Origin: Nocardia bhagyanarayanae
GTDB taxonomy: Bacteria; Actinomycetota; Actinomycetes; Mycobacteriales; Mycobacteriaceae
DNA length: 64,000 nucleotides
Assembly (NCBI RefSeq): GCF_006716565.1
Contig: NZ_VFPG01000002.1
Location: forward strand, 806,001 to 870,000
Reading direction: 5' to 3'
Shown here: piece by piece, positions 8,293 to 18,400 of the stretch
Layout of the letters: each line of letters opens with the position of its first letter
Numbering within the stretch: the first letter of the stretch is position 1
Notes under the pieces: generated by a model
Database searches by the model: none
What the model was told of the DNA's origin: nothing
What the model saw: only the letters and a program-made list of their open reading frames with translations
Program-made: the position numbers and the translations under genes

Positions 8293-9957
8293 TCAGTGCA
8301 CGACCGCCTTCTCCGCGCCCACTCCGGTGAGCGAGCGAACCTCCATCTCGGCGGCCTTCGCGGGGTTCTCCGGTGTGCGGCCGCCCACCAGGGTGCCGAT
8401 CACGCCGAGCGCGAAAGCCAGTGGGATGGAAACGATTCCAGGGTTCGACAGCGGGAACCAGTCGAAGTCGGAACCGGGAAGCATGGCGCTCTTGCTGCCC
8501 GACACCGCGGGCGAGAACACGATGAGCACGATGGTCGAGATCAGGCCGCCGTACATGCTCCACAGCGCGCCGGTGGTGTTGAAACGCCGCCAGAACAGCG
8601 AGTACACGATCGTCGGCAGGTTCGCCGCCGCGGCGACCGCGAAGGCCAGCGCCACCAGGAACGCGATGTTCTGCCCGTTGGCCAGGATGCCGAGGCCGAT
8701 GGCGAGCACGCCGATCACCACCGCGGTGATCCGCGAAACCCGCACCTGCGCGGACTCGTCCGCCTTGCCGCGCTTGAGCACGCTGCCGTAGATGTCGTGC
8801 GCGAACGACGCCGCCGCGGTGATGGTGAGACCGGCGACCACCGCGAGGATGGTGGCGAACGCGACCGCGGAGATGATGCCGAGCAGCAGCACGCCGCCCA
8901 GTTCGAAGGCCAGCAGCGGCGCCGCCGAGTTCTGGCCGCCCGCCGAGGCGAGGATGCGGTCCGGGCCGACGATCGCTGCCGCACCGTAGCCGAGCACCAG
9001 CGTGAACAGGTAGAACGCGCCGATCAGGGCGATCGCCCACACCACCGAGCGGCGGGCTTCCTTGGCGGTCGGCACGGTGTAGAAGCGCATCAGCACATGC
9101 GGCAGGCCCGCGGTGCCGAGCACGAGGGCCAGGCCGAGGGAGACGAAGTTCAGCTTGGAGGTCTCGTTCGCGCCGTACTGAGCGCCAGGGGCGAGCACGT
9201 CACGCGAGGCGACGGCCTTGTTGGTGGAATCGGAGACCATCTGCTGCGCCGAGCCGAGGATGTCGGAGAAGTCGAACCCGAACTTGGCCAGCACCATCAC
9301 CGTCATCAGCGCGGCGCCGGTGATGAGCAGCACCGCCTTGATGATCTGCACCCACGTGGTGCCCTTCATGCCGCCGACGAGCACGTAGACGATCATCAGC
9401 ACGCCGACCACGGCGATCACCACCGACTGCCCGGCGCGGTCGTCGATGTCGAGCAGCAGCGCGACCAGGCCGCCCGCGCCCGCCATCTGCGCCAGCAGGT
9501 AGAACAGCGAGACGGTCAGCGTGGACAGCGCGGCGGCGGTGCGCACCGGCCGTTCCCGCAGCCGGAAGCTCAGCACGTCGGCCATGGTGAATTTGCCGGT
9601 GTTCCTGAGCATTTCGGCGACCATCAGCAGCGCGACCAGCCAGGCCACCAGGAATCCGATGGAGTACAGGAACCCGTCGTAGCCGTACACGGCGATGGCG
9701 CCCGCGATGCCGAGAAAGCTTGCCGCCGAGAGGTAGTCACCGGCGATGGCGATGCCGTTCTGCGGGCCGGAGAAGCCGCGTCCGCCGGTGAAGTAATCCG
9801 CGGCGCTGGCGTTGTTGCGGCTGGCCCTGATCACCACCACCATCGTGACGGCCACGAACAGGCCGAAGATGGCGATGTTCGCGATCGGGTTGCCGACCGT
9901 GTCGGCGGCGAGGTACTGCGTGGCTGTGTCGATTGTTCGCTCGCTGCGCTCGCTCAT
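8293..9957 (-). CDS. Sodium:solute (acetate/monocarboxylate) symporter, ActP/MctC type
   Basis: A 554-residue membrane protein of the SSS family with about 13 hydrophobic segments. Family landmarks include SGPQNGIAIAGDYLSAASFLGIAG near the N-terminus and GTAGLPHVLMRFYT in the middle; the latter is typical of ActP (E. coli acetate permease) and MctC (Corynebacterium monocarboxylate transporter). It should import acetate or related short acids with Na+ or H+; exact substrate is inferred. The ATG overlaps the stop of the upstream DUF485 gene (ATGA). The first residues (MSERSER) are encoded by a GCTCGCTGCGCTCGC palindrome. acs lies directly downstream. Confidence 0.93.
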   Translation of the reverse strand: MSERSERTIDTATQYLAADTVGNPIANIAIFGLFVAVTMVVVIRASRNNASAADYFTGGRGFSGPQNGIAIAGDYLSAASFLGIAGAIAVYGYDGFLYSIGFLVAWLVALLMVAEMLRNTGKFTMADVLSFRLRERPVRTAAALSTLTVSLFYLLAQMAGAGGLVALLLDIDDRAGQSVVIAVVGVLMIVYVLVGGMKGTTWVQIIKAVLLITGAALMTVMVLAKFGFDFSDILGSAQQMVSDSTNKAVASRDVLAPGAQYGANETSKLNFVSLGLALVLGTAGLPHVLMRFYTVPTAKEARRSVVWAIALIGAFYLFTLVLGYGAAAIVGPDRILASAGGQNSAAPLLAFELGGVLLLGIISAVAFATILAVVAGLTITAAASFAHDIYGSVLKRGKADESAQVRVSRITAVVIGVLAIGLGILANGQNIAFLVALAFAVAAAANLPTIVYSLFWRRFNTTGALWSMYGGLISTIVLIVFSPAVSGSKSAMLPGSDFDWFPLSNPGIVSIPLAFALGVIGTLVGGRTPENPAKAAEMEVRSLTGVGAEKAVVH

Positions 9958-10310
9958 GCCCGCTCACCCTCCAGGTAGTCGCGGATGGACGCGGCGCGCG
10001 GATCCAGTTCCTTGTTGGCGAAGCGAACGTAGAGGGCGGTGATCACGAAGGTGGACACGAACTGGCCGAGACCGAGCAGCAGCCCGACGTTGATGTCGCC
10101 GACGACCTTGCTCGCCATGAAGTCGTGCGCGTACGCGCCGAGCAGCACGTAGCTCAGGTACCAGACAAGGAACAGCGCCGTCATCGGGAACACGAAGCGG
10201 CGCAGCCGGTTGCGCAGCTCCTGGAATTGCGGACTGGCCTGTACGGCCGCGAAGTCCTCGGCGCTCGGCACGCGCGGTGGCTTGGTGCCGTCGAGGTCGA
10301 TACTTGTCAT
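9954..10310 (-). CDS. DUF485 membrane protein, symporter partner (YjcH-like)
   Basis: A 118-residue protein with two membrane segments (FVFPMTALFLVWYLSYVLLG and VGLLLGLGQFVSTFVITALY) separated by a short loop, the DUF485 layout. In E. coli yjcH sits upstream of actP, and in corynebacteria a DUF485 gene precedes mctC; here too it is immediately upstream of and overlaps the symporter gene by ATGA. It probably assists folding or regulates the transporter; no enzymatic residues are visible. Confidence 0.9.
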   Translation of the reverse strand: MTSIDLDGTKPPRVPSAEDFAAVQASPQFQELRNRLRRFVFPMTALFLVWYLSYVLLGAYAHDFMASKVVGDINVGLLLGLGQFVSTFVITALYVRFANKELDPRAASIRDYLEGERA

Positions 10311-10469
10311 CGGAGCGTCCTAGCTTGTGACGTGGATTACTGCGGTGAAGGTAGACCGCGCCGAGCCCCGATATGCGTTGTGGCGCAGGTCACTCTGTGA
10401 AGGCGGGGATCTGTGCGGTGAACGGTCGGCTCGGCGCGACGAACGGTCGGCGGTCGAACGGCCCGGAAG

Positions 10470-12215
10470 TCAGCCCGCGCGCAGTCCGCGCTCGCGGTCG
10501 GCGCCCATGCCGAGCCGTTCCGGCGCGTGCATGCGCACGAAGATCCGCCGCACCGTGCGCGGGGCTTGGCCGCGCGTCAGCTTGCTCACCAGAATCATCG
10601 TCAGGAACGCCAGCGGCACGCTGATCGCCGCGGGGTAGCCGAGGATCGCGGCGAGCCAGCCGTCGGCCACCGCCTCGGACGCGCCGCCGAGCACCGACAC
10701 CGCCGTCGCCCCGCCCGCGACGAGTCCGCCCGCGATCAGGCCCGCCCCGGCGCCCTTCGCGGTGAGCCCGCGCCACCAGATGCCCAGCACGAGCAACGGA
10801 CACAGCGTCGACGCGGCCACCGAGAAGGCCAGCGCGACCGTGCGGGAAAGGTCGAGCGAGGCGACGGTGAGCGAAAGCGCGAGCGGCACAGCGCCCGCCG
10901 CCAGCGCCGCCATCCGGAAGTCCCTGACCCGGCCGCGCAGCATGTCGGTGCTCAGCACGCCCGCGATGCTGACGAGCAGCCCGGACGACGTGGAGAGGAA
11001 CGCGGCGATCGCGCCCGCCGCGGCCAGCGCCGCCAGCAGCTGCCCCGGCAATCCGCCGAGCACCGAACCGGGCAGCAACAGCACCGCCGCGTCGGAGGTC
11101 CCGGTGATCAGCAACTGCGGCACATAGAGCCGCGCGAACACCCCGAGCAGGATCGGGAAAAGGTAGAACGTGCCGACCAGACCGATGACGGCGAGCGCGG
11201 TGGCGCGCGCGGCCCGGCCGTCGGGATTGGTGTAGAAGCGCACCAGCACGTGCGGCAGCCCCATGGTGCCGAGGAAGGTGGCGATGATCAGCGAATACAC
11301 CTGGTAGGTCGGGTGCGAGCCGCCGAAGCCGCCGCCGGGCGACAACCAGCTCGTGCCGTCCGCGGGCGCACCAGCCACCACCGGGACCGCCGAACCGGGT
11401 TCGAGCACCATCTCGGTGCCCGCTGCCAGCTCGTGTTCGCCGGGGGTCAACGCCACCGGTCCGTCGACGCGGTGGCCGTCCACCGTGCCGGTGATGGAAA
11501 CCTGTTGGCCGACACCGACCTGCACCACCACATCCGTGGTGACATCCACCGTGGTGCGCTCGGTGACGATCGGCGGCGCCGCCGTGCCGAGTTCGCGGTC
11601 CTGCGCCAGGAAATGACCGAGCAGCACCAGGGCGGGCAGCGCGACCGCGGTGAACTTCAGCCAGTACTGGAACGCCTGGACCAGCGTGATCGACCGCATC
11701 CCGCCGCCGGTGACATTGGCGATCACGATGGCGCCGACCGCCACGGCCCCGACCCAGCTGGGCACGCCGAGCAGAATCCGCAGCGTGAGCCCGGCCCCCT
11801 GGAACTGCGGAATCAGATAGACCGCGCACACCAGCACCACCACGACTGCGGCCAGCCTGCGCAAACGCACCGAGCCGAGCCGGAATTCGGCGAAGTCCGG
11901 CACCGTGTAGGCCCCCGACCGGCGCAGCGGCGCGGCGACGAACAGCAGCAGCGCCAGATAGCCCGCGGTGAACCCGACCGGATACCACAGCGCGTCCGCG
12001 CCGTACTTGGCGATCAGTCCCGCGACGCCGAGAAACGAAGCGGCCGAGAGGTATTCGCCGGAGATGGCCGCGGCGTTCCATCCGGGGCCGACGCTGCGCG
12101 AGGCGACCAGGAAATCGGAGGTGGTGCGCGCGAGCCGCACGCCGTAGGCGCCGATGGCCACGGTGGCGAACGCGGCGAGCAGCAGCGCGGCGAGGGTCAG
12201 GGCGGGCGCGCCCAC
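10470..12215 (-). CDS. Second sodium:solute symporter with an extra-long extracytoplasmic loop
   Basis: A 581-residue SSS-family transporter with a GTG start two bases before the stop of its small upstream partner. It shares ISGEYLSAASFLGVAG and GTMGLPHVLVRFYTNPDG with the neighbouring symporter, so it is a distant paralogue, probably also for a carboxylate. Between two membrane segments (about residues 205-290) lies a hydrophilic insert rich in Thr/Val/Gly (TERTTVDVTTDVVVQVGVG onward) that ordinary ActP proteins have in much shorter form. The two-component genes upstream are in the same direction and overlapping, so transport is probably controlled by, or sensed through, that system. Confidence 0.9.
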   Translation of the reverse strand: MGAPALTLAALLLAAFATVAIGAYGVRLARTTSDFLVASRSVGPGWNAAAISGEYLSAASFLGVAGLIAKYGADALWYPVGFTAGYLALLLFVAAPLRRSGAYTVPDFAEFRLGSVRLRRLAAVVVVLVCAVYLIPQFQGAGLTLRILLGVPSWVGAVAVGAIVIANVTGGGMRSITLVQAFQYWLKFTAVALPALVLLGHFLAQDRELGTAAPPIVTERTTVDVTTDVVVQVGVGQQVSITGTVDGHRVDGPVALTPGEHELAAGTEMVLEPGSAVPVVAGAPADGTSWLSPGGGFGGSHPTYQVYSLIIATFLGTMGLPHVLVRFYTNPDGRAARATALAVIGLVGTFYLFPILLGVFARLYVPQLLITGTSDAAVLLLPGSVLGGLPGQLLAALAAAGAIAAFLSTSSGLLVSIAGVLSTDMLRGRVRDFRMAALAAGAVPLALSLTVASLDLSRTVALAFSVAASTLCPLLVLGIWWRGLTAKGAGAGLIAGGLVAGGATAVSVLGGASEAVADGWLAAILGYPAAISVPLAFLTMILVSKLTRGQAPRTVRRIFVRMHAPERLGMGADRERGLRAG

Positions 12216-12216
12216 G

Positions 12217-12582
12217 TCAGTCCCCGGCCAGGTCGAGGAAGTCCTCCTCGTTGCGTTCGGACAGGCGGACGTAGAGACGCCCGACGGCGTACAGCGCGGG
12301 GAACACCGCCAAGCCGAGCAGGAGCCACGGCAGCCGCACGCCGAGCAGGACGGCCGAGGCGAGCGCGTCGATACCGAGCAGCAGCGGAACCGCGCCGAGC
12401 ACCAGCACCGTGACCACCGCGAGCCGCAGGGCCAGGCCGAGCTGGGCGCGGATGAGACCGCCGATCAAGGCTTCCCCGATCTCGGTCTGTTCGGCCACTT
12501 CGACCCGGGTGCGCACCCGTCGCGCGCCGCGCCGCTCGGCGAGCACCACTCGCTGGCGGGCAGGCCGCTGCGGGCCGGTCAC
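12217..12582 (-). CDS. Small membrane protein, symporter partner
   Basis: Start chosen at the GTG at 12582, which overlaps the stop of the LytTR regulator (GTGA). The 121-residue product has a charged, Arg-rich N-terminal third and two membrane segments (LRLAVVTVLVLGAVPLLLG and LPWLLLGLAVFPALYAVGRLY), ending with an acidic tail. Size, topology and position directly before an SSS symporter match the DUF485-symporter arrangement next door, but the sequence is not clearly DUF485. A longer open frame to 12696 would run into the regulator gene and is not needed. Confidence 0.75.
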   Translation of the reverse strand: MTGPQRPARQRVVLAERRGARRVRTRVEVAEQTEIGEALIGGLIRAQLGLALRLAVVTVLVLGAVPLLLGIDALASAVLLGVRLPWLLLGLAVFPALYAVGRLYVRLSERNEEDFLDLAGD

Positions 12583-13373
12583 CGGGTCGTCCAGTTGTGC
12601 CGCGGCCCGTGCACCAGTCGTTGCTTGAGCTCGCGCACCTGGCGGCGGCTGACGGGCAACTCCACCGCCGCCGCGCTGCCCTCGGCGCGCAGGCACACCA
12701 CGGTTCCGCTGCCGACCGTGCGCAAGCCGGTCACCATCCGCAGTGCCACCAGATAGGAGCGGTGCACGCGCAGGAAACCGGCGTTCTCCCAGCGGGATTC
12801 GAGCGCGGTGAGTGGGATGCGCACCAGGTGCGAGCCCGCGCTGGTGTGCAGTCTCGCGTAGTCGCCGTCCGCCTCGACCCAGCTCACGCTGGAGCGATGC
12901 ACCAACGTGGTGACGCCGCCCAGTTCGACGGGGATCACTTCGTTCGGGTCGGTGCGCGGCGCCGCGGGCGGCGGGGGAGCGGCGCGCGTCTGGGTGATGC
13001 GCCGCACCGCCTCGGTCAGGCGCGCCTCGCGCAGCGGTTTGAGCAGATAGTCCACCGCGCCGAGATCGAAGGCGCTCACCGCCCGGTCGTCGTGCGCGGT
13101 CACGAACACCACGGCGGGCGGGTTGGCGAACTCGGAGAGGATGCCGGCCAGCTCCATGCCGTCGAGCCCGGGCATGTTGATGTCGAGGAAGACGGCGTCG
13201 ACCGGATGGGTGCGCAGCACCCGCAGCGCGCTGGTCGCCTCGCCCGCGGTGTGGATCTCGCCGACGCCGCGCTGGGTGCGCAGCAGGTACACCAGCTCGT
13301 CCAGAGCGGGCTTCTCGTCATCCACGGCGAGCACGCGCAGCGGGCCCGCCGAGCCATCGGTGTTCTGCGTCAC
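12579..13373 (-). CDS. LytTR-type response regulator
   Basis: A 264-residue protein with a receiver domain (residues about 13-130) containing the acidic pair DDE, phospho-acceptor Asp64 in VFLDINMPG and the conserved Lys in YLLKP, followed by a LytTR DNA-binding domain (about 155-255; FLRVHRSYLVAL). LytTR regulators usually pair with LytS-type kinases, and one is encoded 67 bases upstream. Overlap with the small membrane gene and the symporter gene makes these four genes one probable operon, so the symporter is the likely target. Confidence 0.93.
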   Translation of the reverse strand: MTQNTDGSAGPLRVLAVDDEKPALDELVYLLRTQRGVGEIHTAGEATSALRVLRTHPVDAVFLDINMPGLDGMELAGILSEFANPPAVVFVTAHDDRAVSAFDLGAVDYLLKPLREARLTEAVRRITQTRAAPPPPAAPRTDPNEVIPVELGGVTTLVHRSSVSWVEADGDYARLHTSAGSHLVRIPLTALESRWENAGFLRVHRSYLVALRMVTGLRTVGSGTVVCLRAEGSAAAVELPVSRRQVRELKQRLVHGPRHNWTTR

Positions 13374-13440
13374 AACCGTTCCATCGTAAGGGCATGGTGA
13401 TCGGCGCTGTTTCGGATACCCCGACCCGGCTCGGCGTCGC

Positions 13441-14640
13441 TCAGGCGCGCACGCCGGGCCGGAACTTCGGCACCCGCAGGCTGACCTTGGTGCCCGCGCC
13501 CGGCGCGGTCTCGACGATCAACCCGTAGTCGTTGCCGAAGGCCGCGCGCAGCCGGTCGTCCACGTTCGCCAGCCCTACGTGCGCGGACTCTCCGGAACCC
13601 GCGGGGCCCGAACCGGTTTCGACCGCGTCCAGCGCGCCGGAGCGCAGCAGGTCGGGGTCCATGCCCGCGCCGTCGTCCTCGACGCTGATCAGGCAGTCGG
13701 TCCCCGCGTCGGTGGCCACGATGGCGATGGTGCCGCCGCCCTGCCTGCCCGCGATGCCGTGCCGCACCGCGTTCTCCACCAGCGGTTGCAGGGCGAGGAA
13801 GGGCAGCACCACGCCGAGCACCTCGGGCGCGATGCGCAGCCGCACCTGCAGCGCGTCGCCGAAGCGGGCCCGTTCCAGCGCGAGGTAGCGCTCGATGTTG
13901 CGCAGTTCGTCGGACAGCACGGTGAATTCCCCCGCGGCTCGGAAGGAGTAGCGGGTGAAGTCGGCGAACTCGAGGATGAGCTCTCTGGCCCGATCGGGAT
14001 CGGTGCGCACGAACGAAGCGATGGTGTTGAGCGCGTTGTAGATGAAGTGGGGGCTGATCTGGGCGCGCAGCGCGCGCACCTCGGCGCGGTCGAGCCGGGC
14101 GCGCGAAGCGTCGAGATCGGCGAGTTCCAGCTGGCCGCAGGCGTACCGGGCCACCTCGGCGAGCGCGCCGAGCAGCCCCGGCCCCGGCTTGCCGTCGGTG
14201 ACCACGCCGAGCGCGCCCGCCGCGCCGCTGTTCTCGATCAGCAACGGCTGCGCCACCAGCGTCCGCGCGCCGTGCTCGCCCTGCCCGGGACCGGCCACCA
14301 GAACCGGTCGCTCGCTCGCGGCCGCCCGTCGCGCGGCGTCGGCGAAGGCCTCGGCGAGATCGGTGTGGGGACCGTCCCAGGCGAGCACCTCTCCGTCGGG
14401 ATCGGCGACGCCGAGGGCGTCCGCGCCGGTCAGCGCGCGCAAATGTGGCGCGGCCTCCCGCGCGGACTGGTCGGTGAGCCCGCGGCGCAGCGGCACGGCC
14501 GCCAGCGAGGCGGTGTGCAGCGCCGAGTGCACCGCACGTTCGGCGGGTGTGGTGACCACCCGCCGCGTGCGCAGCCACACCAACAGCGCGCCGCCCGCCA
14601 CCAGCGTCGCCGCGACGACGGCGACCACGGTCGCGGTCAC
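13441..14640 (-). CDS. LytS-type sensor histidine kinase
   Basis: A 399-residue kinase. One N-terminal membrane segment (about residues 4-23) is followed by a GAF-like region (about 65-150), then the His_kinase (LytS/YehU) block LRAQISPHFIYNALNTIASF with the phosphorylated His near 198, and a C-terminal HATPase domain (PLVENAVRHGIAGRQGGG, then GIG-box-like sequences). Unlike LytS of Bacillus it has only one membrane segment, so it may sense a cytoplasmic ligand through the GAF-like region. It is the partner of the LytTR regulator directly downstream. Confidence 0.92.
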   Translation of the reverse strand: MTATVVAVVAATLVAGGALLVWLRTRRVVTTPAERAVHSALHTASLAAVPLRRGLTDQSAREAAPHLRALTGADALGVADPDGEVLAWDGPHTDLAEAFADAARRAAASERPVLVAGPGQGEHGARTLVAQPLLIENSGAAGALGVVTDGKPGPGLLGALAEVARYACGQLELADLDASRARLDRAEVRALRAQISPHFIYNALNTIASFVRTDPDRARELILEFADFTRYSFRAAGEFTVLSDELRNIERYLALERARFGDALQVRLRIAPEVLGVVLPFLALQPLVENAVRHGIAGRQGGGTIAIVATDAGTDCLISVEDDGAGMDPDLLRSGALDAVETGSGPAGSGESAHVGLANVDDRLRAAFGNDYGLIVETAPGAGTKVSLRVPKFRPGVRA

Positions 14641-14703
14641 CGGACCACGGTCAGGATTCGCCCGATCATGGTCCGATTATGGACGCGCCGCTACGGGCGC
14701 GGG

Positions 14704-15159
14704 TCAGCCCTGGTACGGGGCGACCGCGAACTGGATCGTGCCGGGCTGCGGCATGTGCGCCGCGCCGACCGTGATCGTCGCGGTGAACTTCCCGACGCCC
14801 GGGCTGAAGATCGCCGACTTGCCGTCGTTCATCCAGAAGCCGGGACCGTTGGGCGTCTGGGTGACCTTCCCCGTTTCGCCGGTCTCGGTATTGCGCCAGT
14901 TCAACGTCACCGGGACGTTGCACGGCCCGAGGCCCCACATGTTCGAGGCGACGGTGAAGGCGGCGGACTGCGGGTACGCGTCGCCGTTGACGGAGGCATC
15001 GATCTGAGCGATGCATGCTCCGTTGGTCAGCGAGTAGATGGTGGCGAACTCGCCGCCGTTGGCCGCGGCGGGAGCCGCGGTGACGGCGAGCGCGGCCGCG
15101 GAGAGCACGGCGGCCATGGGGACTGTCCTGACTAGCGTGCTGGTCATCTTGGCGGTCAT
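14704..15159 (-). CDS. Small secreted protein of unknown function
   Basis: ATG at 15159 preceded by a GAGGTG ribosome-binding site gives 151 residues with a classical signal peptide (RTVPMAAVLSAAALAVTAAPAAA, cleavage about residue 33 after AAAN). The mature part (about 118 residues) contains two cysteines and several beta-strand-like segments. I recognise no family. It is monocistronic, divergent from dnaE1 and convergent with nothing; a longer open frame upstream to 15264 has no supporting site. Confidence 0.75.
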   Translation of the reverse strand: MTAKMTSTLVRTVPMAAVLSAAALAVTAAPAAANGGEFATIYSLTNGACIAQIDASVNGDAYPQSAAFTVASNMWGLGPCNVPVTLNWRNTETGETGKVTQTPNGPGFWMNDGKSAIFSPGVGKFTATITVGAAHMPQPGTIQFAVAPYQG

Positions 15160-15474
15160 TCGACACCTCGTCCGAATTGTTGCGGATTCTTCGACCTGCG
15201 TACGCGGATGCGAGAGTACCAAGATCGAGCCTTCGGTCCGCACGATTTCGATCGATCCGGCCACTCGCGAGCGCGCTGTCGTCCGCGGCGGCGCGGGCCC
15301 TTCGCGACCGGTCTTTCCGGCCGATCTGGGCGGCCGATCGCGACGCGCCGGTGATCTTCTTCACGACGCGCCGATGATCATCCTGGCGGTGCGTGCCGGT
15401 GCGAATTCGTGTCGCAGGGGGCGCTTAGACTCGGTGCACCAACCCCCGTCGAGACCTTGGGAGGAAGGACTGTC

Positions 15475-18400
15475 TTGGCCGAGTCCGGATCGTTCGTTCA
15501 CCTGCACAACCACACCGAGTACTCCATGCTCGACGGGGCGGCCAAGATCTCTCCGCTGTTCACCGAGGCGAAGCGACTCGGGATGACGGCGGTCGGCATG
15601 ACCGACCACGGCAACATGTACGGCGCGTCCGAGTTCTACAACTCCGCCAAGAAACACGACATCAAGCCGATCATCGGCATCGAGGCCTACATCGCGCCCG
15701 GCTCCCGGTTCGACACCAAGCGCGTGCAGTGGGGCGATCCGAGCCAGAAGGGCGACGACGTCTCGGGTTCGGGCGCCTACACCCACATGACGATGGTCGC
15801 CGAGACCGCGACCGGCCTGCGCAACCTGTTCAAGCTCTCCTCGCTGGCCTCCATCGAAGGACAGCTCGGCAAGTGGGCGCGCATGGACGAGGAGATCATC
15901 GCCCAGTACGCCGAGGGCATCATCGCGACCACCGGCTGCCCGTCCGGCGAGGTCCAGACCCGGCTGCGCCTCGGTCACGACCGCGAGGCGCTGGAGGCCG
16001 CGGCCAAGTGGCAGGAGATCTTCGGCAAGGAGAACTTCTTCCTCGAGGTGATGGATCACGGTCTGTCGATCGAGCGCCGCGTCCGCGAGGGTCTGCTGCA
16101 CATCGGCAAGCAGCTGGGCATTCCGCCGTTGGCCACCAACGACTGTCACTACGTGACCAAGGATCAGTCGGCCAACCACGAGGCGCTGTTGTGCGTGCAG
16201 ACCGGCAAGACCCTCTCGGACCCGACCCGGTTCAAGTTCGACGGTGACGGCTACTACCTGAAGTCGGCCGAGGAGATGCGCGCCCTGTGGGACGCGGAAG
16301 TGCCTGGCGCGTGCGAGAACACGGTGCTCATCGGCGAGCGCGTGCAGTCCTACGACGACGTGTGGAACTTCAAGGACCGCATGCCGGTGTTCCCGGTGCC
16401 GGAGGGCGAGACCCAGGACTCGTGGCTGCGCAAAGAGGTGGACCGCGGGCTGGCCCGCCGGTTCCCCGACGGCGTGCCGCAGGAGTACTACGACCGCGCC
16501 TACTTCGAGCTCGACGTCATCCGGCAGAAGGGCTTTCCCGCCTACTTCCTCGTCGTCGGCGACCTCGTCAAGCACGCGCGAGAGGTCGGCATCCGCGTCG
16601 GTCCCGGCCGTGGTTCGGCGGCCGGTTCGCTGGTCGCCTACGCGCTCGGCATCACGAATATCGACCCGATTCCGCACGGCCTGCTGTTCGAGCGGTTCCT
16701 GAACCCGGAGCGGCCCTCCGCGCCCGATATCGATATCGACTTCGACGATCGTCGCCGCGGTGAGATGGTCCGCTACGCCACCGAGAAGTGGGGCAGCGAC
16801 CGGGTCGCCCAGGTGATCACCTTCGGCACCATCAAAACCAAGGCCGCCATCAAGGACTCCGCACGCGTCCAGTTCGGCCAGCCCGGTTTCGCCATCGCCG
16901 ACCAGATCTCCAAGGCGCTGCCGCCGCCGATCATGGCGAAGGACATCCCGCTCTCGGGCATCATGGATCCCGATCACGAGCGGTACAAGGAAGCCGCCGA
17001 GGTCCGCGAGCTCATCGGCAACAATCCCGATGTCGCCAAGATCTACGAGACCGCCCGCGGCCTGGAAGGCCTGATCCGCAACGCGGGCGTGCACGCCTGC
17101 GCGGTGATCATGTCCTCCGAGCCGCTGATGGACGCGATCCCGGTGTGGCGCCGCCCCCAGGACGGCGCGATCATCACCGGCTGGGACTACCCGTCCTGCG
17201 AGGCCATCGGCCTGCTGAAGATGGACTTCCTCGGTCTGCGCAACCTCACCGTCATCGGTGACGCGCTGGACAACATCAAGGCCAACCGCGGCATCGACCT
17301 CGACATGGACAACCTGCCGCTGGACGATCCCGCCACCTACGAATTGCTTTCGCGCGGTGACACTCTGGGCGTCTTCCAGCTCGACGGCGGGCCGATGCGC
17401 GACCTGCTGCGCCGCATGCAGCCCACCGGGTTCAACGACATCGTGGCCGTCCTCGCGCTGTACCGCCCCGGCCCGATGGGCATGAACGCGCACAACGACT
17501 ACGCCGACCGCAAGAACGGCCGCCAGCCGATCAAGCCGATCCATCCGGAGCTCGAGGAACCGCTCAAGGACATCCTGGCCGAGACGTACGGCCTGATCGT
17601 CTACCAAGAGCAGATCATGTTCATCGCTCAGAAGGTCGCCTCCTACTCCATGGGCAAGGCCGACGCGCTGCGCAAGGCCATGGGTAAGAAGAAGCTCGAG
17701 GTGCTGGAGGCCGAGTACAAGGGCTTCCACGAGGGCATGACCGCGAACGGGTTCTCCGAGGGCGCGGTGAAAGCGCTGTGGGACACCATCCTTCCGTTCG
17801 CCGGCTACGCGTTCAACAAGTCGCACGCGGCGGGCTACGGTCTGGTCTCCTTCTGGACCGCCTACCTCAAGGCCAACTACCCGGCCGAGTACATGGCGGG
17901 CCTGCTCACCTCCGTCGGCGACGACAAGGACAAGGCGGCGGTCTACCTGTCGGACTGCCGCAGGCTCGGCATCACGGTGCTGCCGCCGGACGTCAACGAG
18001 TCCGAGCAGAACTTCGCCTCGGTGGGCAAGGACATCCGCTTCGGTCTCGGCGCGGTGCGCAACGTCGGCGCGAACGTGGTGTCCTCGATCATCCAGGCGC
18101 GCAAGGAGAAATCGAAGTTCACCGATTTCTCCGACTACCTGAACAAGATCGATGCCGTCGCCTGCACCAAGAAGGTCACCGAATCCCTCATCAAGGCGGG
18201 CGCTTTCGATTCGCTCGGGCATCCGCGCAAGGGCCTGATGCTGATCCACTCCGACGCCATCGACGCGGTGATGACCACCAAGAAGGCCGAGGCCATCGGA
18301 CAGTTCGACCTGTTCGGCGGCATGGACGCCGACGAGTCGGTGGCCTCGGTGTTCAACGTCGCGGTGCCGGACGAGGAGTGGGAGTCCAAGCACAAACTCG

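Noticed and set aside
10527..12413. Plus-strand open frame of 628 codons
   Set aside because: Antisense to the second symporter; Gln/Arg/His-rich low-quality translation with no domain.
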